Below are positions 43,940 to 54,956 of a stretch of 64,000 nt of DNA, piece after piece. Within the stretch, counting starts at the first letter, position 1. Every line of letters starts with the position of its first letter. The translations under genes were made by a program, and so were the position numbers. The stretch is from the NCBI GenBank assembly GCA_017311185.1, contig JAESUZ010002610.1:124001-188000 (forward strand). Direction: 5' to 3'. The notes under the pieces were generated by a model, which was not told the origin of the DNA, ran no database searches, and saw only the letters and a program-made list of their open reading frames with translations. Source of the DNA: Proteles cristata cristata. Its lineage: Eukaryota > Chordata > Mammalia > Carnivora > Hyaenidae.

Positions 43940-44375
43940 CACAAAGATCTGTACTTAAATCTTGGTTCTGTTGGGGCATCTCGGTGGCTCAGTTGGTTAA
44001 ACATCCGACTTCGGCTCAGGTCATGATCTCACAGTCTGTGGGTTCGAGCCCTGTGTCAGGCTCTGTGCTGATAGCACAGAGTCTGGAGCCTGCTTCAGAT
44101 TCTATGCCTCTCTCTCTGCCCCTCCTCCGCTCACTCTCTGTCTCTTATCTCTCAAAATAAAGACATAAAAAAGACATAGAGACATAAAATATTTTTTTTA
44201 AAAATCTTGGCTCTGTTTTTACTCAGTGTCCTCAGTGACACTTTATCAATCTAATCGGTACAGTCACTACCTATCTGAGCCTGTTTCCCCATCCCTATCA
44301 TCTCACAGTCTGAGGAAGGATCATGACAGAACACATGAAATGCTCCAAGTCCAGCAAGCTAGTACTTAATAATAA
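43940..44375 (+). mobile_element. MIR, split by a SINE
   Basis: Left part GATCTGTACTTAAATCTTGG; right part, after the SINE, CTTATCAATCTAATCG-like core, CTATCTGAGCCTGTTTCCCC, ATCCCTATCATCTCACAG and TAGTACTTAATAATAACTCT. Confidence 0.65.
43973..44201 (+). mobile_element. SINEC inside a MIR
   Basis: GGGGCATCTCGGTGGCTCAG head; GTGCTGATAGCACAGAGTCT body; tail with repeated AGACATA units. TSD AAATCTTGGTTCTGTT (43957-43972) against AAATCTTGGCTCTGTT (44202-44217). Confidence 0.95.
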
Positions 44376-44717
44376 CTCTCTCTGCAGTTACGAATTTTAC
44401 CAAGTCTGATGGACCAAAAATCTCCAAGATCACTGATACGTGCGTGCAGTGAGTTTAGAACAAAGGTGCCTTGAGTTGTCTTTATGGAAAAGAAATGAAT
44501 CTGTGTTTTCAAGATATTTCAAGCTCTGACCACACTCTGAGATGACACACCAGAACCCCAGCCCAGGACAACACTACCAGTGGCTCTCAGTTTTAACTCC
44601 ACACCACTTGCTGACTTGCTATAACTTGGCCACGTGAGGCTTTAAATATAATTTATATCTTACCTACTTCCAAGAAGGATTTTCAGTCACTGATAATAAA
44701 ACAGTATATGATTTAAA

Positions 44718-44891
44718 TTTTTTTAATGTTTACTTATTTTTGAGAGAGAGAGGGAGACACAGAATTCAAACCAGGCTCCAGGCTCTGAGCTGCCAGCATA
44801 GGGCCGGACGTGGGGCTTGAGCTTATGAACCATGAGACCATGACCTGAGCTGAAGTCGGATGCCTAGCTGACTGAATCACTCAGCCACCCC
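44718..44891 (-). mobile_element. SINEC (feline CAN-SINE)
   Basis: TTTAATGTTTACTTATTTTT, CAGGCTCCAGGCTCTGAGCT, CATGACCTGAGCTGAAGTCG. The head is decayed (CTCAGCCACCCC). TSD TGATTTAAA at 44709-44717 and 44892-44900. Confidence 0.93.
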
Positions 44892-44900
44892 TGATTTAAA

Positions 44901-46224
44901 CCTTAAGGTCAGAAACAGAGATCTGAACCCAGAGGTGAAGGGGGGAGGGGATATGGGTAAAGGTAATCTACTCTGATCTTGAGTTAAAATGGTTATTATC
45001 TCCAAATATCAAATATATCCTGTTTCCCAATAGCCAAGGTAAAAAGGGAAACATAATCATTTATATAATTCTCATTTTTTATTATAGAAAGGTATCATTT
45101 TTGTGGCAGAAAATTCTCTATGACACTAAATAGAGAAATTTAATTCAGACTTTACATAGGCAATACTGAATAACACAATGAAGAGTACCTTCGGCAATGA
45201 CTCTTCAGAAGTTATAAGAGTTCATTTTGGGGCTTCTTATTACCTGAGCAAACAGAGTTGGATCATTGCAACACAAGACTGGGAAATTCTCTGCAAACCC
45301 ATCAAAGATGTCCATCCTAGCTTGCTCCACACTTTGCCAGGCCAGGAATGGGAATGCCACAGTTTCTCAAGACAGTTCCAGAATACAGTTTATTTTCTCC
45401 CTTCAAAGAGAGACAAGAACATGGCTGAGAATGGAAAGATGGCGATGTGCCTTGGAGCTGATGGTGGAAATATACCAACACATGACTGAGAGCGACCTCT
45501 AGGATCTGCCAATCTCCAGCGTGCTCATCTGCCTGTGTGCCTGAGCTGACAACTCAATTCATCCCTCTAGCTATTTCCATCTACCTGTTCCACTGCTCGC
45601 ACCAGGACTTTTCTGGAAGAAAGACTCTTCACTCTCACCCTGCTGACAGGGCAACATGCAGGTCACACAGCCATGAGCAGGGATCAGAGGCCAAGGGATA
45701 AAAGAAAAAAATAATCCCAAGAGCTGAATCTTAGGCAGGATACACAGTGGTTAAGAACCTGGGGTTTAGAATGAGAAGACCCAGGCTCAAGTTGTAGATC
45801 CAGCTCTTAATCATATGTGAGATCGTGGGCACATTATTTCACCTCTCTAGCCTTCCCCCTCCTGTTTCTGTGATAATGGGCATTACAACATTATACATGT
45901 GGCATGGCCGTCTAAAGGAGTTATTGAAACAAAGTTGGTAAAGGCCTCTATGCAGCGCTTGGCTCCATGCTACACATTAGCTGTGAAGACAAAGACAATG
46001 GCCATGGCGATGCTTCCTGTGCAAAGAATATACAGTATCATTCAGCCGAGACAGGTTATGCTACAGGAAGAAACATCAAAATCTCAATGGCTTAACGCTG
46101 CCAAGTTTATTTCTCCTTCCTGTTCAGGGTCCCAGGCTGGCAAAGGCTTTAGTTCCCCATGATCACTCTGTACCCCACAATCAGAGCTTCTGTCCAGAAG
46201 TATCACTTCCACTCTCAATGCCTT
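44901..46224. other. Unique non-coding stretch with a MIR
   Basis: No gene. The 103-codon frame at 45178-45489 overlaps a 78-codon frame on the same strand and has no recognisable domain. 46035-46130 may be an old repeat (ATCTCAATGGCTTAACGCTG, TTTATTTCT). Confidence 0.45.
45738..45970 (+). mobile_element. MIR
   Basis: TACACAGTGGTTAAGAACCT, GGGTTTAGAATGAGAAGACC, TATGTGAGATCGTGGGCACA, TTATTTCACCTCTCTAGCCT and GGTAAAGGCCTCTATGCAGC follow the MIR order. Confidence 0.75.
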
Positions 46225-46395
46225 AGGGGGGTCAGCAAACTCCTGCCCGCGGGCCGGTCGCTTGTTTTCCTAAATAAAGTTTTATTGGAACATGGCTGTG
46301 CCTACTCTCTTTACCCATCATCCGTGGCTGCTTCCACACCTGGACAGCAGAGCTGAGCAGCCTCACCAGAGACTGTAGGGCTGAAAATATTTACC
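46225..46395 (-). mobile_element. hAT-like MER element, family not assigned
   Basis: GGGTCAGCAAACTCCTGCCC, GCGGGCCGG, AATAAAGTTTTATTGGAACA, TGGCTGTGCC, TGTAGGGCTGAAAATATTTA and CCATCTAGTCCTTTA match, in reverse order, the common non-autonomous DNA transposon that begins with ttggcaaac and ggccagatagtaaatattt. Confidence 0.6.
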
Positions 46396-46424
46396 ATCTA
46401 GTCCTTTAAGAAAAATTTTACTGA

Positions 46425-46622
46425 GGGGCACCTGGGTGGCCCAATCGGCTGAGCTTCCAACTTCAGCTCAGGTTGTGACCTTGTGGTTTGTGCATTGGAG
46501 CTCCACATCAGATCGCTTCTGTCAGCGCAGAGCCCACTCCAGAGCCTCTGTCCCCCTCTCTTTCTGCCCCTCCCCAACTCGTGCTCTCTATTCGTCTCAA
46601 AAATAAAATATAAACATTTAAA
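46425..46622 (+). mobile_element. SINEC (feline CAN-SINE), old
   Basis: GGGGCACCTGGGTGGCCCAA head; many differences in the A/B-box region (GTTGTGACCTTGTGGTTTGT). TSD unclear. Confidence 0.88.
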
Positions 46623-46959
46623 AAAGCCTTAGTGAGACCCTTACAATGGTCTAAGGGAGTCACAGTGACATCTAACTTTGGGGTAGACAGGAAATGCAAA
46701 CCTGTGCTCCCAGGGGGCAGAGAAGTCTACATTGGACAGACAAGCACGAAAAGACTACACAGTGACTCATACCAGGCCACCAACAGGCTGGCCTTTATGA
46801 AAGCTCTTTTTCCAGGAGTAGGCATGGATTTCAACGGAACGTGCGACTGCTGGGCTAATCCTCACTTGAGCACTGTTTCCCTGGGTGACATTCCTGTTTG
46901 AGAACTTGAATGGATCCCTGGTGTAGAAAAGATAAAATTTCAACCCCTCTGTTTGATAC

Positions 46960-47790
46960 TCTACACCCTCACCAAGCTGGCCCCTTTCACCCGCCCTGTA
47001 ACATTTCCACACGGTTCCCTGCCAGGGCTCCTTGGCTTTCATGTGTCTCCTCTCCCTCCGGAACTAAGAAAACGTCCACGGTCACACGGTCAGTGGCAGG
47101 TGGCACTCTCCCCATATCCGTCTGCCGCCGGGGCACAGGCTGAGCCTCAGCAGCGCTCTTAGTGTTAGTGGTGATGCCTGCTACTTCTCCTCTTTCATTT
47201 TCCCCCCCTTGGATCCTGTGAGAAAATAAGCCTTCGTTTCCTGTCGCAGCCCAGAATTCCCTGCGTCTCAAGCAGTCTTCACAGCAGTGGGACTAAGCGC
47301 GGTCTGCCCGCACCTCTTCCCCTTTGGGGTGTGGCCCAAGTCCGGCCTTCCCTGCTGACTGCTGCTGACCCAACAGACCAGACCTGGGGGAACGGGGCCC
47401 AGACTAAAGCAAAGCACAGAATCTGCCCCGCTCCCTGGGAAAGCAGGACAGCCGTGCCAGCTGGAAAGAGGAGGGCCAGAGGGCCAGGGCCTCCCAGGAG
47501 GGCAGGCATCCTGCTACGGACGGCCTGGCCGCCGGAAGGAAGCTGGAGCTGCGGGCCTCCTCCTCTCCACCTCCTGGGAGGAACGGTGGCTTCGCTGCCC
47601 CTGAGACACATCCCAAACAAAAGCAGCCTCGGGCCTGGACTGAATTTATAAGGAGATCCGCAATCCAGCTGTCCAGTCAGAAGTGACCCCGAGAAAACCC
47701 AGAGTAAGCACACGCTGGCCGCGGGCGGAGGGGGCATAGAGAGTTTCCCTCGCATGGTGGGAGGGGACGTTTCTGCTGTTGCTGTGTTTT
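46960..47790. other. GC-rich, CpG-enriched block
   Basis: Richer in GC than its flanks. I count roughly 23 CpGs in 47280-47780, against very few in the neighbouring unique DNA. A TATA-like word (TTTATAAGG, 47645-47653) lies at the edge. The longest frame of the window (158 codons, minus, 47279-47755) is here but is opposed by 106 codons on the plus strand, has leucine/glycine/proline-rich content and no known domain. It could be a weak CpG island or only a GC-rich patch. Confidence 0.45.
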
Positions 47791-47999
47791 GGCACAGCCC
47801 CTAGGCAGGGGGCCCCTTCCCGGAGAAGTGCTATGATCAGGCAGGTTTCATCAAGGTCCTCTCCAAATGGACCCATGGCTTTCTCCATGACCTTTCTCCC
47901 TCAGAATGCTCTCTTGGCTCTTCCTCTACACAAAGGTTATGCTGGCCCCAGCGGGAAGGAGAGGATCGTCCCTGGTGCTGAACCTATGGTTAAAGTATT

Positions 48000-48215
48000 G
48001 CCCTTGGGGGCAAGATAGATCTAGGTGTCAACTTCAGGTCCTTCTCTAGTTAGCTGTGTGATTTTGGATGAGATGCTTAACCTCTCTGAGCTTTGGTCTT
48101 CCTATTATATAAAGTACCATTTTGTAGGGCTGATCGCATCTGAGCTGCAGTATTGCTGCGTGCTCAGTGCCTGGTGCAGAGTGACAGCGTGACCAATGGC
48201 GGCAGCTATGGCACT
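48000..48215 (+). mobile_element. MIR
   Basis: TAGTTAGCTGTGTGATTTTG, GATGAGATGCTTAACCTCTC, TGAGCTTTGGTCTTCCTATT and CTCAGTGCCTGGTGCAGAGT: clear MIR core and 3' part. Confidence 0.78.
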
Positions 48216-49049
48216 AATGTCAGCTGTAATTACCACCCTCCTCTTTATCAGGGAAACAGGTGCCGTAATTAAGGCTCTGTTTCCTGCCCTATCATTTGTC
48301 ACAGGCCTCCAAATCCCTTACCTTTTACCAACTTAATGTATCTCTGCAGAAGACACAAGTCAGGATCCAAACTGTGTCCTACCTGGGTCCCGGGTGGGGC
48401 TGAGCCCCTGCGCAGGCCACCTACCCTGAGGACCGGCCACAGCTGAGGAGCCAAGGCAAACTTCAGCACTGTGTGGCCTGCTGACAATCTTTGCAGCCCA
48501 AAGCAGAAGATTCCACAGGCCTTTCCCTGTGTCTAAAATCTATCTGCTCCCAACTTAGCCAAACATAACTGTGGGTAAGGCCTTCTAGGGCGAGACAAAG
48601 AGCGGACAGTAAAAATAGGACTCAGAAACGAGCTGCAGTGTTTACAGGCACCGGTCTCTTTCTTGGACTCTGTGTTCTCCGTCTCTGTCTGTTCTCACGT
48701 GTGGCTGTAAAACTCCAGTGGGAGTCAGGTTTGGGGGCTGCTTCTCTGCTCAATGAACGTGCACTTCACGGATTAGGGGGTATTCTACAAACAGGAGCTC
48801 AGGGACATCTCATTCGTGTATCCAGATGATCTGGGCACTGGGCCATATAAACTGTCTTAACAAATAACAGAGGGATGACTGATCACTTTCGTCATCAAAA
48901 CTTAACATTTACCACTTTGCTGGAAGTTGTAAAGCTTACCACCTACTTTCCTGCCTCATTAAACAAAGTATGTTAAAAATTATTTAATCACGTCTCCATT
49001 ACTCGGGGGCACCCCCCAAAAAAAGAGAAAAAAAAGGTTGTTTTTATAG

Positions 49050-49125
49050 TGATGAATCACTCAATTCTACTCCCAAAATCGATATTGCACTGTATGTTAC
49101 CTACTAAAGTTTAAAATAAAAAAAG
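49050..49125 (+). mobile_element. L1 extreme 3' end
   Basis: GATGAATCACTCAATTCTAC, ATATTGCACTGTATGTTACC and TAAAGTTTAAAATAAAAAAA match the end of the carnivore L1 seen at 36.5 kb. Confidence 0.6.
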
Positions 49126-49494
49126 AAGGAATAGTCTTAAAAGGAAAAAGAAATTGTTCTGTGGACTGGAAAGCAAATTGTGCTTATTAGAGCTCCATTT
49201 AAACCAAAAGCACGTAAGCTCCAAGTAAGGGCCAAAGGGACTCTCTTCTGAGTAAGCTAGTGAATGTCAGCATGTGTCTTTGTGACAACGTATCCTGGCT
49301 GACAGAAGCCTGTTACAACCTTCTGTGGAAGAATGAATCCATCCATTCCTCATGGTGTCATAAGCCTGTCTGTTGAGATAAAGCTTTGATATTAGAAAGA
49401 GAGAGAGAGGGAGGGAGGGAATAATGAACACACACAAATGCTTACAAGTTGCTGGGCAGTGCCTTTGAGGCTTTGCCTATAGAAGCTGGTTCCC

Positions 49495-49600
49495 CCACAA
49501 TAAGCCCATAAGGGGGATACTATTATTATACCCATTTTGCAGGTGCAGACTCTGAGGCATAGACAAGACAAGATGAACCACAGGGGCTGGAGTGAAAGAC
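49495..49600 (-). mobile_element. MIR fragment
   Basis: GGGATACTATTATTATACCC, ATTTTGCAGGTGCAGACTCT and GAGGCATAGACAAGAC: antisense MIR. Confidence 0.6.
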
Positions 49601-50605
49601 TGGGTTCTGCAGGGGTGACAGTGTGGCATTTCCCGGCACAGGAGTGGCTCCCACAAGAACCCCAAGAATGTGGGGGCAAGGATGAGGAGGAAGTTGAGGA
49701 CGGCTGGACAACCCAGGGAACACCTCTCGGCGGTGGTCACAGGGAAAGAGGAGATGCGGGTGTCCCTTAATTAAGAGTCCTACTCGCTCAGAGGTCCCTA
49801 ATGCACCCACTGTCCCTCAACAGGGCAGAGGAGATCAGGGAAAGAAAAGCCCATGGAGCTGGCAGGGCTGTGGAGCAGCGGACCATGCTCTGCCCTGGTC
49901 GGCATCACCCTGAGCCCCGTGGGGATGGGGACAGCGACTGAGCCCGTTGTCCTGGCCTGAGGAGAACCGACCCCTATGCAGGTTCTCCTGGTAACTATCA
50001 GCAGCCTCTGGTCTGGCTGAGAGACCAACGGCCCCTCTCTCCTTCCCTCCCCCTGCCAGGTATGACACCCTTTAAGCAAGTCTTAGATAAAATTCAGCCA
50101 ACTGTTTAATATTCATTAGCAAGCCTGCAAACACAGTCACATGAACAGCTCCTGCAGCTCAGAAAAGTCCCCATGTTGGCCCTCAGCCAGCACCTTGCTT
50201 CTCAGGAGGCTGCAAAAATATTCCGGCCAGGCCTGTTCTGGACACAAGCAGCAGGAGGCCTCCAGGAGGCAGCGTCTTCAGGACCCCAGGAAACCCAAAT
50301 TTGCCCAGGCTTGTGGGATTCTTCTCGTCCTGTGAGGAGGCACGGCCTGGACAATCTTCCCAACCAATCACTGCTCTCAAACACCAGTCCTTACAGCAAC
50401 GTAAAGCATTTCTTACCTACCTTATGCTAATTAACCCTCAGGTATAGATTTCAAGGATACCTGGAATGCCAAGTAGCTATCTATGGAATGTTGACTCCAG
50501 ATTATGATATTTCAAATGCTAAGCGCTTGCCCTTAGAGTGTGGAATGAAGTTAAATTGTGCCCATACTCCTTGCTTCAAATTTCAAATGGCAATATATTT
50601 TTTTC

Positions 50606-50807
50606 ATATATTTTTATAAATGTTTATTTATTTTTGAGAGAGAATGCTAAGCACGGGAGGCGGGGATGGGGGGGAGCAGAGGACCCAAAGCAGTTCTGTG
50701 CTGACAGCAAAGAGCCAGCCCAATGCAGGGCTCGAACCTGTGGACCATGAGATCATGACCTCAGCCAAAGTGAGATGCTCAACCAACTGAGCCATGCAGG
50801 TGCGCCT
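50606..50807 (-). mobile_element. SINEC (feline CAN-SINE)
   Basis: AAATGTTTATTTATTTTTGA, ATGCAGGGCTCGAACCTGTG, GAGCCATGCAGGTGCGCC. Part of the GA stretch is missing. Confidence 0.92.
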
Positions 50808-50819
50808 ATGTAAATATTT

Positions 50820-51020
50820 AAAAAAATTTTTTCAACATTTATTCGTTTTTGAGAGACGAGGGACAGAGCATGAGTGGGGGAGGGGCAGAGAGAGAGGGAG
50901 ACAGAGAATCCAAAGCAGGCTCCAGGCTCTGAGCCAACCCGGGGTTCGAACTCACAGACCGCGGGATCACAGCCTGAGCTGCAGTTGGATGCTTAACCGA
51001 CTGAGCCACCCAGGTGCCCC
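50820..51020 (-). mobile_element. SINEC (feline CAN-SINE)
   Basis: TTCAACATTTATTCGTTTTT, GGGGTTCGAACTCACAGACC, GAGCCACCCAGGTGCCCC; the GTCAGCACAGAG block is deleted. The short target AAATATTT lies on both sides. Only 12 bp separate it from the preceding SINE. Confidence 0.93.
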
Positions 51021-52260
51021 TGGAAATATTTTAGATTATCATATGGACACTCCAGTGCTACAGGCTCAGGGGAGGGTTGGTCACTCTGATATAGACAAGG
51101 AGGGAGGATGTTCCAAGGAGCCACACACCACCAGAGCAGAGGCTTATAGGTGGCAAAGCTCCAGGAGGTTCCGGAGATTCTAAGTTCTACTCCGTGAGTT
51201 CCATAGACTATTGAACAGACCCTGGGGCTGGGGGGGAGGGGGGTGGCTGGGGGGTGGCTTGCAGGGGGCAGTAATGACCAAACAAGCTACACAGTTATCT
51301 TTACACAGGATCATGGGAACTGACCTATAATATGCTCAGATGCATGGTGACTGGGAAGGTCTGCAGCATTTTTCAAACGACTCAGTCTGTGGCATCATTT
51401 TTCTACAGAGCACCTTAAGGACTACAGTCTGAGAAAAATAATTTGAAAAACGCAGTATAAAAAAATAGAGAGGATAAAGCTGGGTAATTTCCCAAACCAG
51501 GAAATACTGAACTGTTGGCTAGAAAGAAAAAAGAAATTTACTTAGTGGGTTAAGGTTTAAGATACCAAATTAATGGGCCTTTTCTTTAGGATGGAGAGAA
51601 AACAAACTGAAGTGTCCCTGGAGATGGAGAGAATTTTCCTCGTAACCCTTTCACAGTGAGCACCTGTGGGGGTAGCAAGAACGGCAAAGGCAGGTGAGCA
51701 GAGTGTAGAATGTGCCTGGTGATCAAGCAAATCATGAGAAAAGGCTGAGACATAGGATCCCTGGGCTTGAATTCCCATCGATGTCAGCATGCAAAGTCTC
51801 GATAAGAAACGAGATGGTTACAAATTGATGCCCTAAAGCAGAAAACAGGACTTCTGAGAAATGGGGGGAAAGCTCAAGGCTGGGCTCTAGTGAAGGGGTG
51901 CATCCTATTGCCAGGACCCAGGCAGGCTGCAGTGGGGACTAATCCTGCCCAGGGGATTCTCTCCCCACCTGAAGATGGCCAGGAGAAAGGGCAAGAGAGG
52001 GATGCCCCAGGGGAAGGGATAGAAAACAAACCTTTGGAGGAACAAAGTTGCATGTATTTCAGGAGAGGCTACAATCCAGACCATTTCATGACCCCAGAAC
52101 CCACACTACTGGGATTCTAGACAAAAACAGGCCAATCTACTGCATTCCAACTACTTTACTTTATATTCCTGAGTCAAAACCATACCAGAGTTTAAAATAA
52201 CATTTAATGAATACGTTTGTGAAAAAGTAATGAACAGGAATGAGAACTTCTTTGAAATCG
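51021..52260. other. Unique non-coding stretch
   Basis: No gene. It contains the G-rich tract at 51224-51268. Frames of 76-77 codons at 51557-51790 (minus) and 51890-52120 (plus) are unrecognised and likely chance. Confidence 0.5.
51224..51268 (+). other. G-quadruplex-prone tract
   Basis: Five G runs of 4, 7, 6, 6 and 5 within 45 bases, separated by loops of 1 to 9 bases. This is the strongest quadruplex candidate in the window. Confidence 0.7.
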
Positions 52261-52264
52261 TTTT

Positions 52265-52337
52265 TCTTTCTTTCCTTCCTTCCTTCCTTCCTTCCTTCCT
52301 TTCTGTCTTTCTATCTCTCTCTCTTTCTTTCTTTCTG
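52265..52337. repeat. (CTTT/TTCC)n pyrimidine microsatellite
   Basis: About eight TTCC units flanked by CTTT and CT units. It has replaced or expanded the tail complement of the adjoining reverse SINE. Confidence 0.93.
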
Positions 52338-52490
52338 AAAGAGAGCATGAGAGCAGGGGTGAGGGGCAGAGGGAAAGAGAGATTATCTTAAGCAGGCGCC
52401 ATGCTCTGTGCGGAGCCTAATGCAGGGCTCAATCCCATGACCTTGAGATCAAGACCTGAGCTGAAATCGAGTAGGACACTCAACTGAACG
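52338..52490 (-). mobile_element. CAN-SINE, older copy
   Basis: GAGCATGAGAGCAGGGGTGA, TAATGCAGGGCTCAATCCCA, GATCAAGACCTGAGCTGAAA and a decayed head. No clear TSD. Confidence 0.78.
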
Positions 52491-54653
52491 AGCATTTTAA
52501 TTTTAAAATATTATTTAATTTTCTAACTGGTATGAAACTACCTTCCTAACGGGAACTAGTACTTCTAATTCAATTTTAATCTCTTCTCCCAAAGAGGCCA
52601 GAGGGTTCCTTTGGCACTAAAATCCATCAAATAAAAATATTTACTGATAATTCTTTATCAATATTTCCTCCCAAAATTGGAGGAAACTTTTATCAGAAGT
52701 CCTCAGTAAGCCGTCTCACTGGCCTCTATAGGGTCATAGGCACATCCTAAACTAATCATGAGCAAAGAGGATGAATATCCTTAAGCCAATCAGATCCACC
52801 CCTGGAGCTAAGGGTGGCTCAGTTTCTCCTGAGATATTTGGCTGAGGTAGAAGACAGGGTACCTGAATAAACTGGGATTCTTGGCTAGAAGGAAAGAGGC
52901 AAATGGATGTTGGACAGACAACCAACACCACTTACTACAAATGCCACACGTTAGTCACCACTGGAGACAAAGCTGTAAGTCACAGACTCCTCTCTCAAAA
53001 CATTGTACAGTGTGATTGGGGAAAGCATCAATGCATACAAATGGAAAATAATTATAACACACAAGGCGAGGTATGTTAAGTACTGAATACAATGCATTCT
53101 ACCAAACAAAATCCAAGACAGATTCATCCTATACCAGACTCTGTCCCACTGGAAGCCAAGTCATAGGAGACTGGAGTTTTATGAGAATGCAGGTATTACC
53201 TAATTATATATCATAATCGGCTTTGTGCTCCTTAGAGAAAGGTGTTCCATTAGAAATTGTAATATAATAAATAGATTAAAATCCAAGGCTCTTTTCACAA
53301 ACATTCTTTTAAATGACTTAGGATAATGCTCCACAGGGAAAGCAAAAAATACAAAGTAAAATATTTGCAGAAAGCTACCCATGCCGAGGAGGCTCAGTAG
53401 ATAAGCTCTTTAGAAATACATTCACAGATACAGACTTCATTGATACAGCCACTCTCAGCTATATAAATCTCAGCTTAGATGTGATGTAAAGACTGACAGG
53501 TTTTTAGAAAACCTGTTCTATTTACAGATCAGTGAAGTGAGAACTGGTGAGATTCTGCTATAATGTCTAATTAGGATTAATTAGCTAATGTTCTCAAAGC
53601 ACAGAACAAGGATGAAATTTAGCACAAGGTTGGATTGTACTGTAGTAGAGAGGCTGAATATTAATTCTGTCCAAAAACATTCAACCAAATAATATATGTA
53701 GACACTCTCTGCTTTAGGAGGTGATGCCTAGGGTGTCCTAGACCTAGTGGCCCACTTCCAAAGAGAAGAGTAGAGAATGTGAAAGAGTACCCTTACAGTG
53801 GAAAAGCCTGGGAAACACCTCTCTGACCAAGTGATCAAGGTTAACATCATCAATGATTGTCTGTAGATGTCATATACCCCCTGAGATGATGTGATAGAAG
53901 AACCACTGTGTGGTTCTTTTCAAAATCCCATAAGCCCAGTCCCAGTCTGATCCTGAGAAAAACATCAGGCAAATCCAGATTGGGGGACACGCCACATGGT
54001 GCTAAGCCAGCATGCCTCTAGACTGCCAAGGTCATGACCAAACAAGGAAAGACGGAGAAATTGTCGCAGACCAGAGGAGACCAGGGAGGCATGAGAACTA
54101 AATAGGAAGCCATACTCTGAACTGGATCCTGGAGCAGTAAGAGGACATTAACAGAAAAGCTGGTGAAATCCAGATAAAGCGTGGTGTTTCGTTAAAAAAA
54201 AAAAAAAGCTTAAGGCACAAATTATGAAGATAAAGGTGGATGGAGATGTTTTAAACAAATGCTATCCATAAATTGATAGCACAATAAATCAAGTTTACTT
54301 ATGACTCTTTGAAAACATACTGATTATTGAATTTTCTTTCTGTCTTGAATTAGAAGTTCAGGAAAGGATTGGTTCTTGGTGAGGCCCCTGCTGACTATGG
54401 AGAGGAAACCCAGGAATCAATTAATGTGGGGAAAAGTAAAGACTTGGACAAACCAGGACAAACTAGTAAGAAGCGTTGGTTCGTGAATGAAACAGGGCAC
54501 AATGTAGACACTCTCTGCTATCCTCCTGATAGAAGTGATGTGATCGAGCTGGAAATTCCTGGAGGAGAGGAGCTATTTCTTACTCATTTTTATAATCTTC
54601 ACAGTGCTTGGCATGTAATAGATGTTTAATATTAAAGTCAAGCGACTTGGTTT
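52491..54653. other. Unique non-coding stretch, 2.2 kb
   Basis: No gene. The 86-codon frame at 54369-54629 ends in a MIR-like tail (GTGCTTGGCATGTAATAGAT) and is not supported. An 18-mer recurs at 53696 and 54502. Confidence 0.5.
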
Positions 54654-54669
54654 AGAAGATCAAGTTTCA

Positions 54670-54838
54670 GGGCACCCTGGTGGCTCAGTCGGTTGAGTCT
54701 GGGCACCCTTTGGCTCAGGTCATGATCTCACCGGTAAGTTCACGCCCTGCATCAGGCTCTGTGCTGACAGCTCGCTCAGATCCTGGAGCCTGTCTTTAGA
54801 TTCTGTGTCTCCCTCTCTCTCTGTCCCTCACTCACTCA

Positions 54839-54907
<69 letters not shown>

Positions 54908-54940
54908 TCAAAAATAAACATTAAAAACAAATAAAAATAA
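54670..54940 (+). mobile_element. SINEC carrying a (GT)33 microsatellite
   Basis: GGGCACCCTGGTGGCTCAGT head, GCATCAGGCTCTGTGCTGAC body, CT stretch, then the GT run in place of the usual TCTCTC stretch, then AAAAATAAACATTAAAAACA. TSD AAGATCAAGTTTCA (54656-54669 and 54942-54955). Confidence 0.95.
54841..54906. repeat. (GT)33 microsatellite
   Basis: 66 bases of uninterrupted GT inside a SINE. It is likely to be length-variable between individuals. Confidence 0.97.
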
Positions 54941-54956
54941 AAAGATCAAGTTTCAA

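Larger units (their letters stand above)
46623..50605. other. Unique non-coding stretch, 4 kb
   Basis: No supportable gene. It includes the GC-rich block listed next, a MIR at 48000-48215, a tiny L1 end at 49050-49125 and an antisense MIR at 49495-49600. Several 60-95 codon frames around 49.4-50.4 kb lie on both strands. Confidence 0.5.

Noticed and set aside
47279..47755. 158-codon minus-strand open frame as a gene
   Set aside because: It lies in a GC-rich block with a 106-codon frame on the opposite strand, has low-complexity composition, no recognisable domain and no splice or promoter support beyond composition.
54369..54629. 86-codon frame with a plausible-looking hydrophilic protein
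   Set aside because: Its C-terminal part is encoded by a MIR-like tail and there is no exon evidence.
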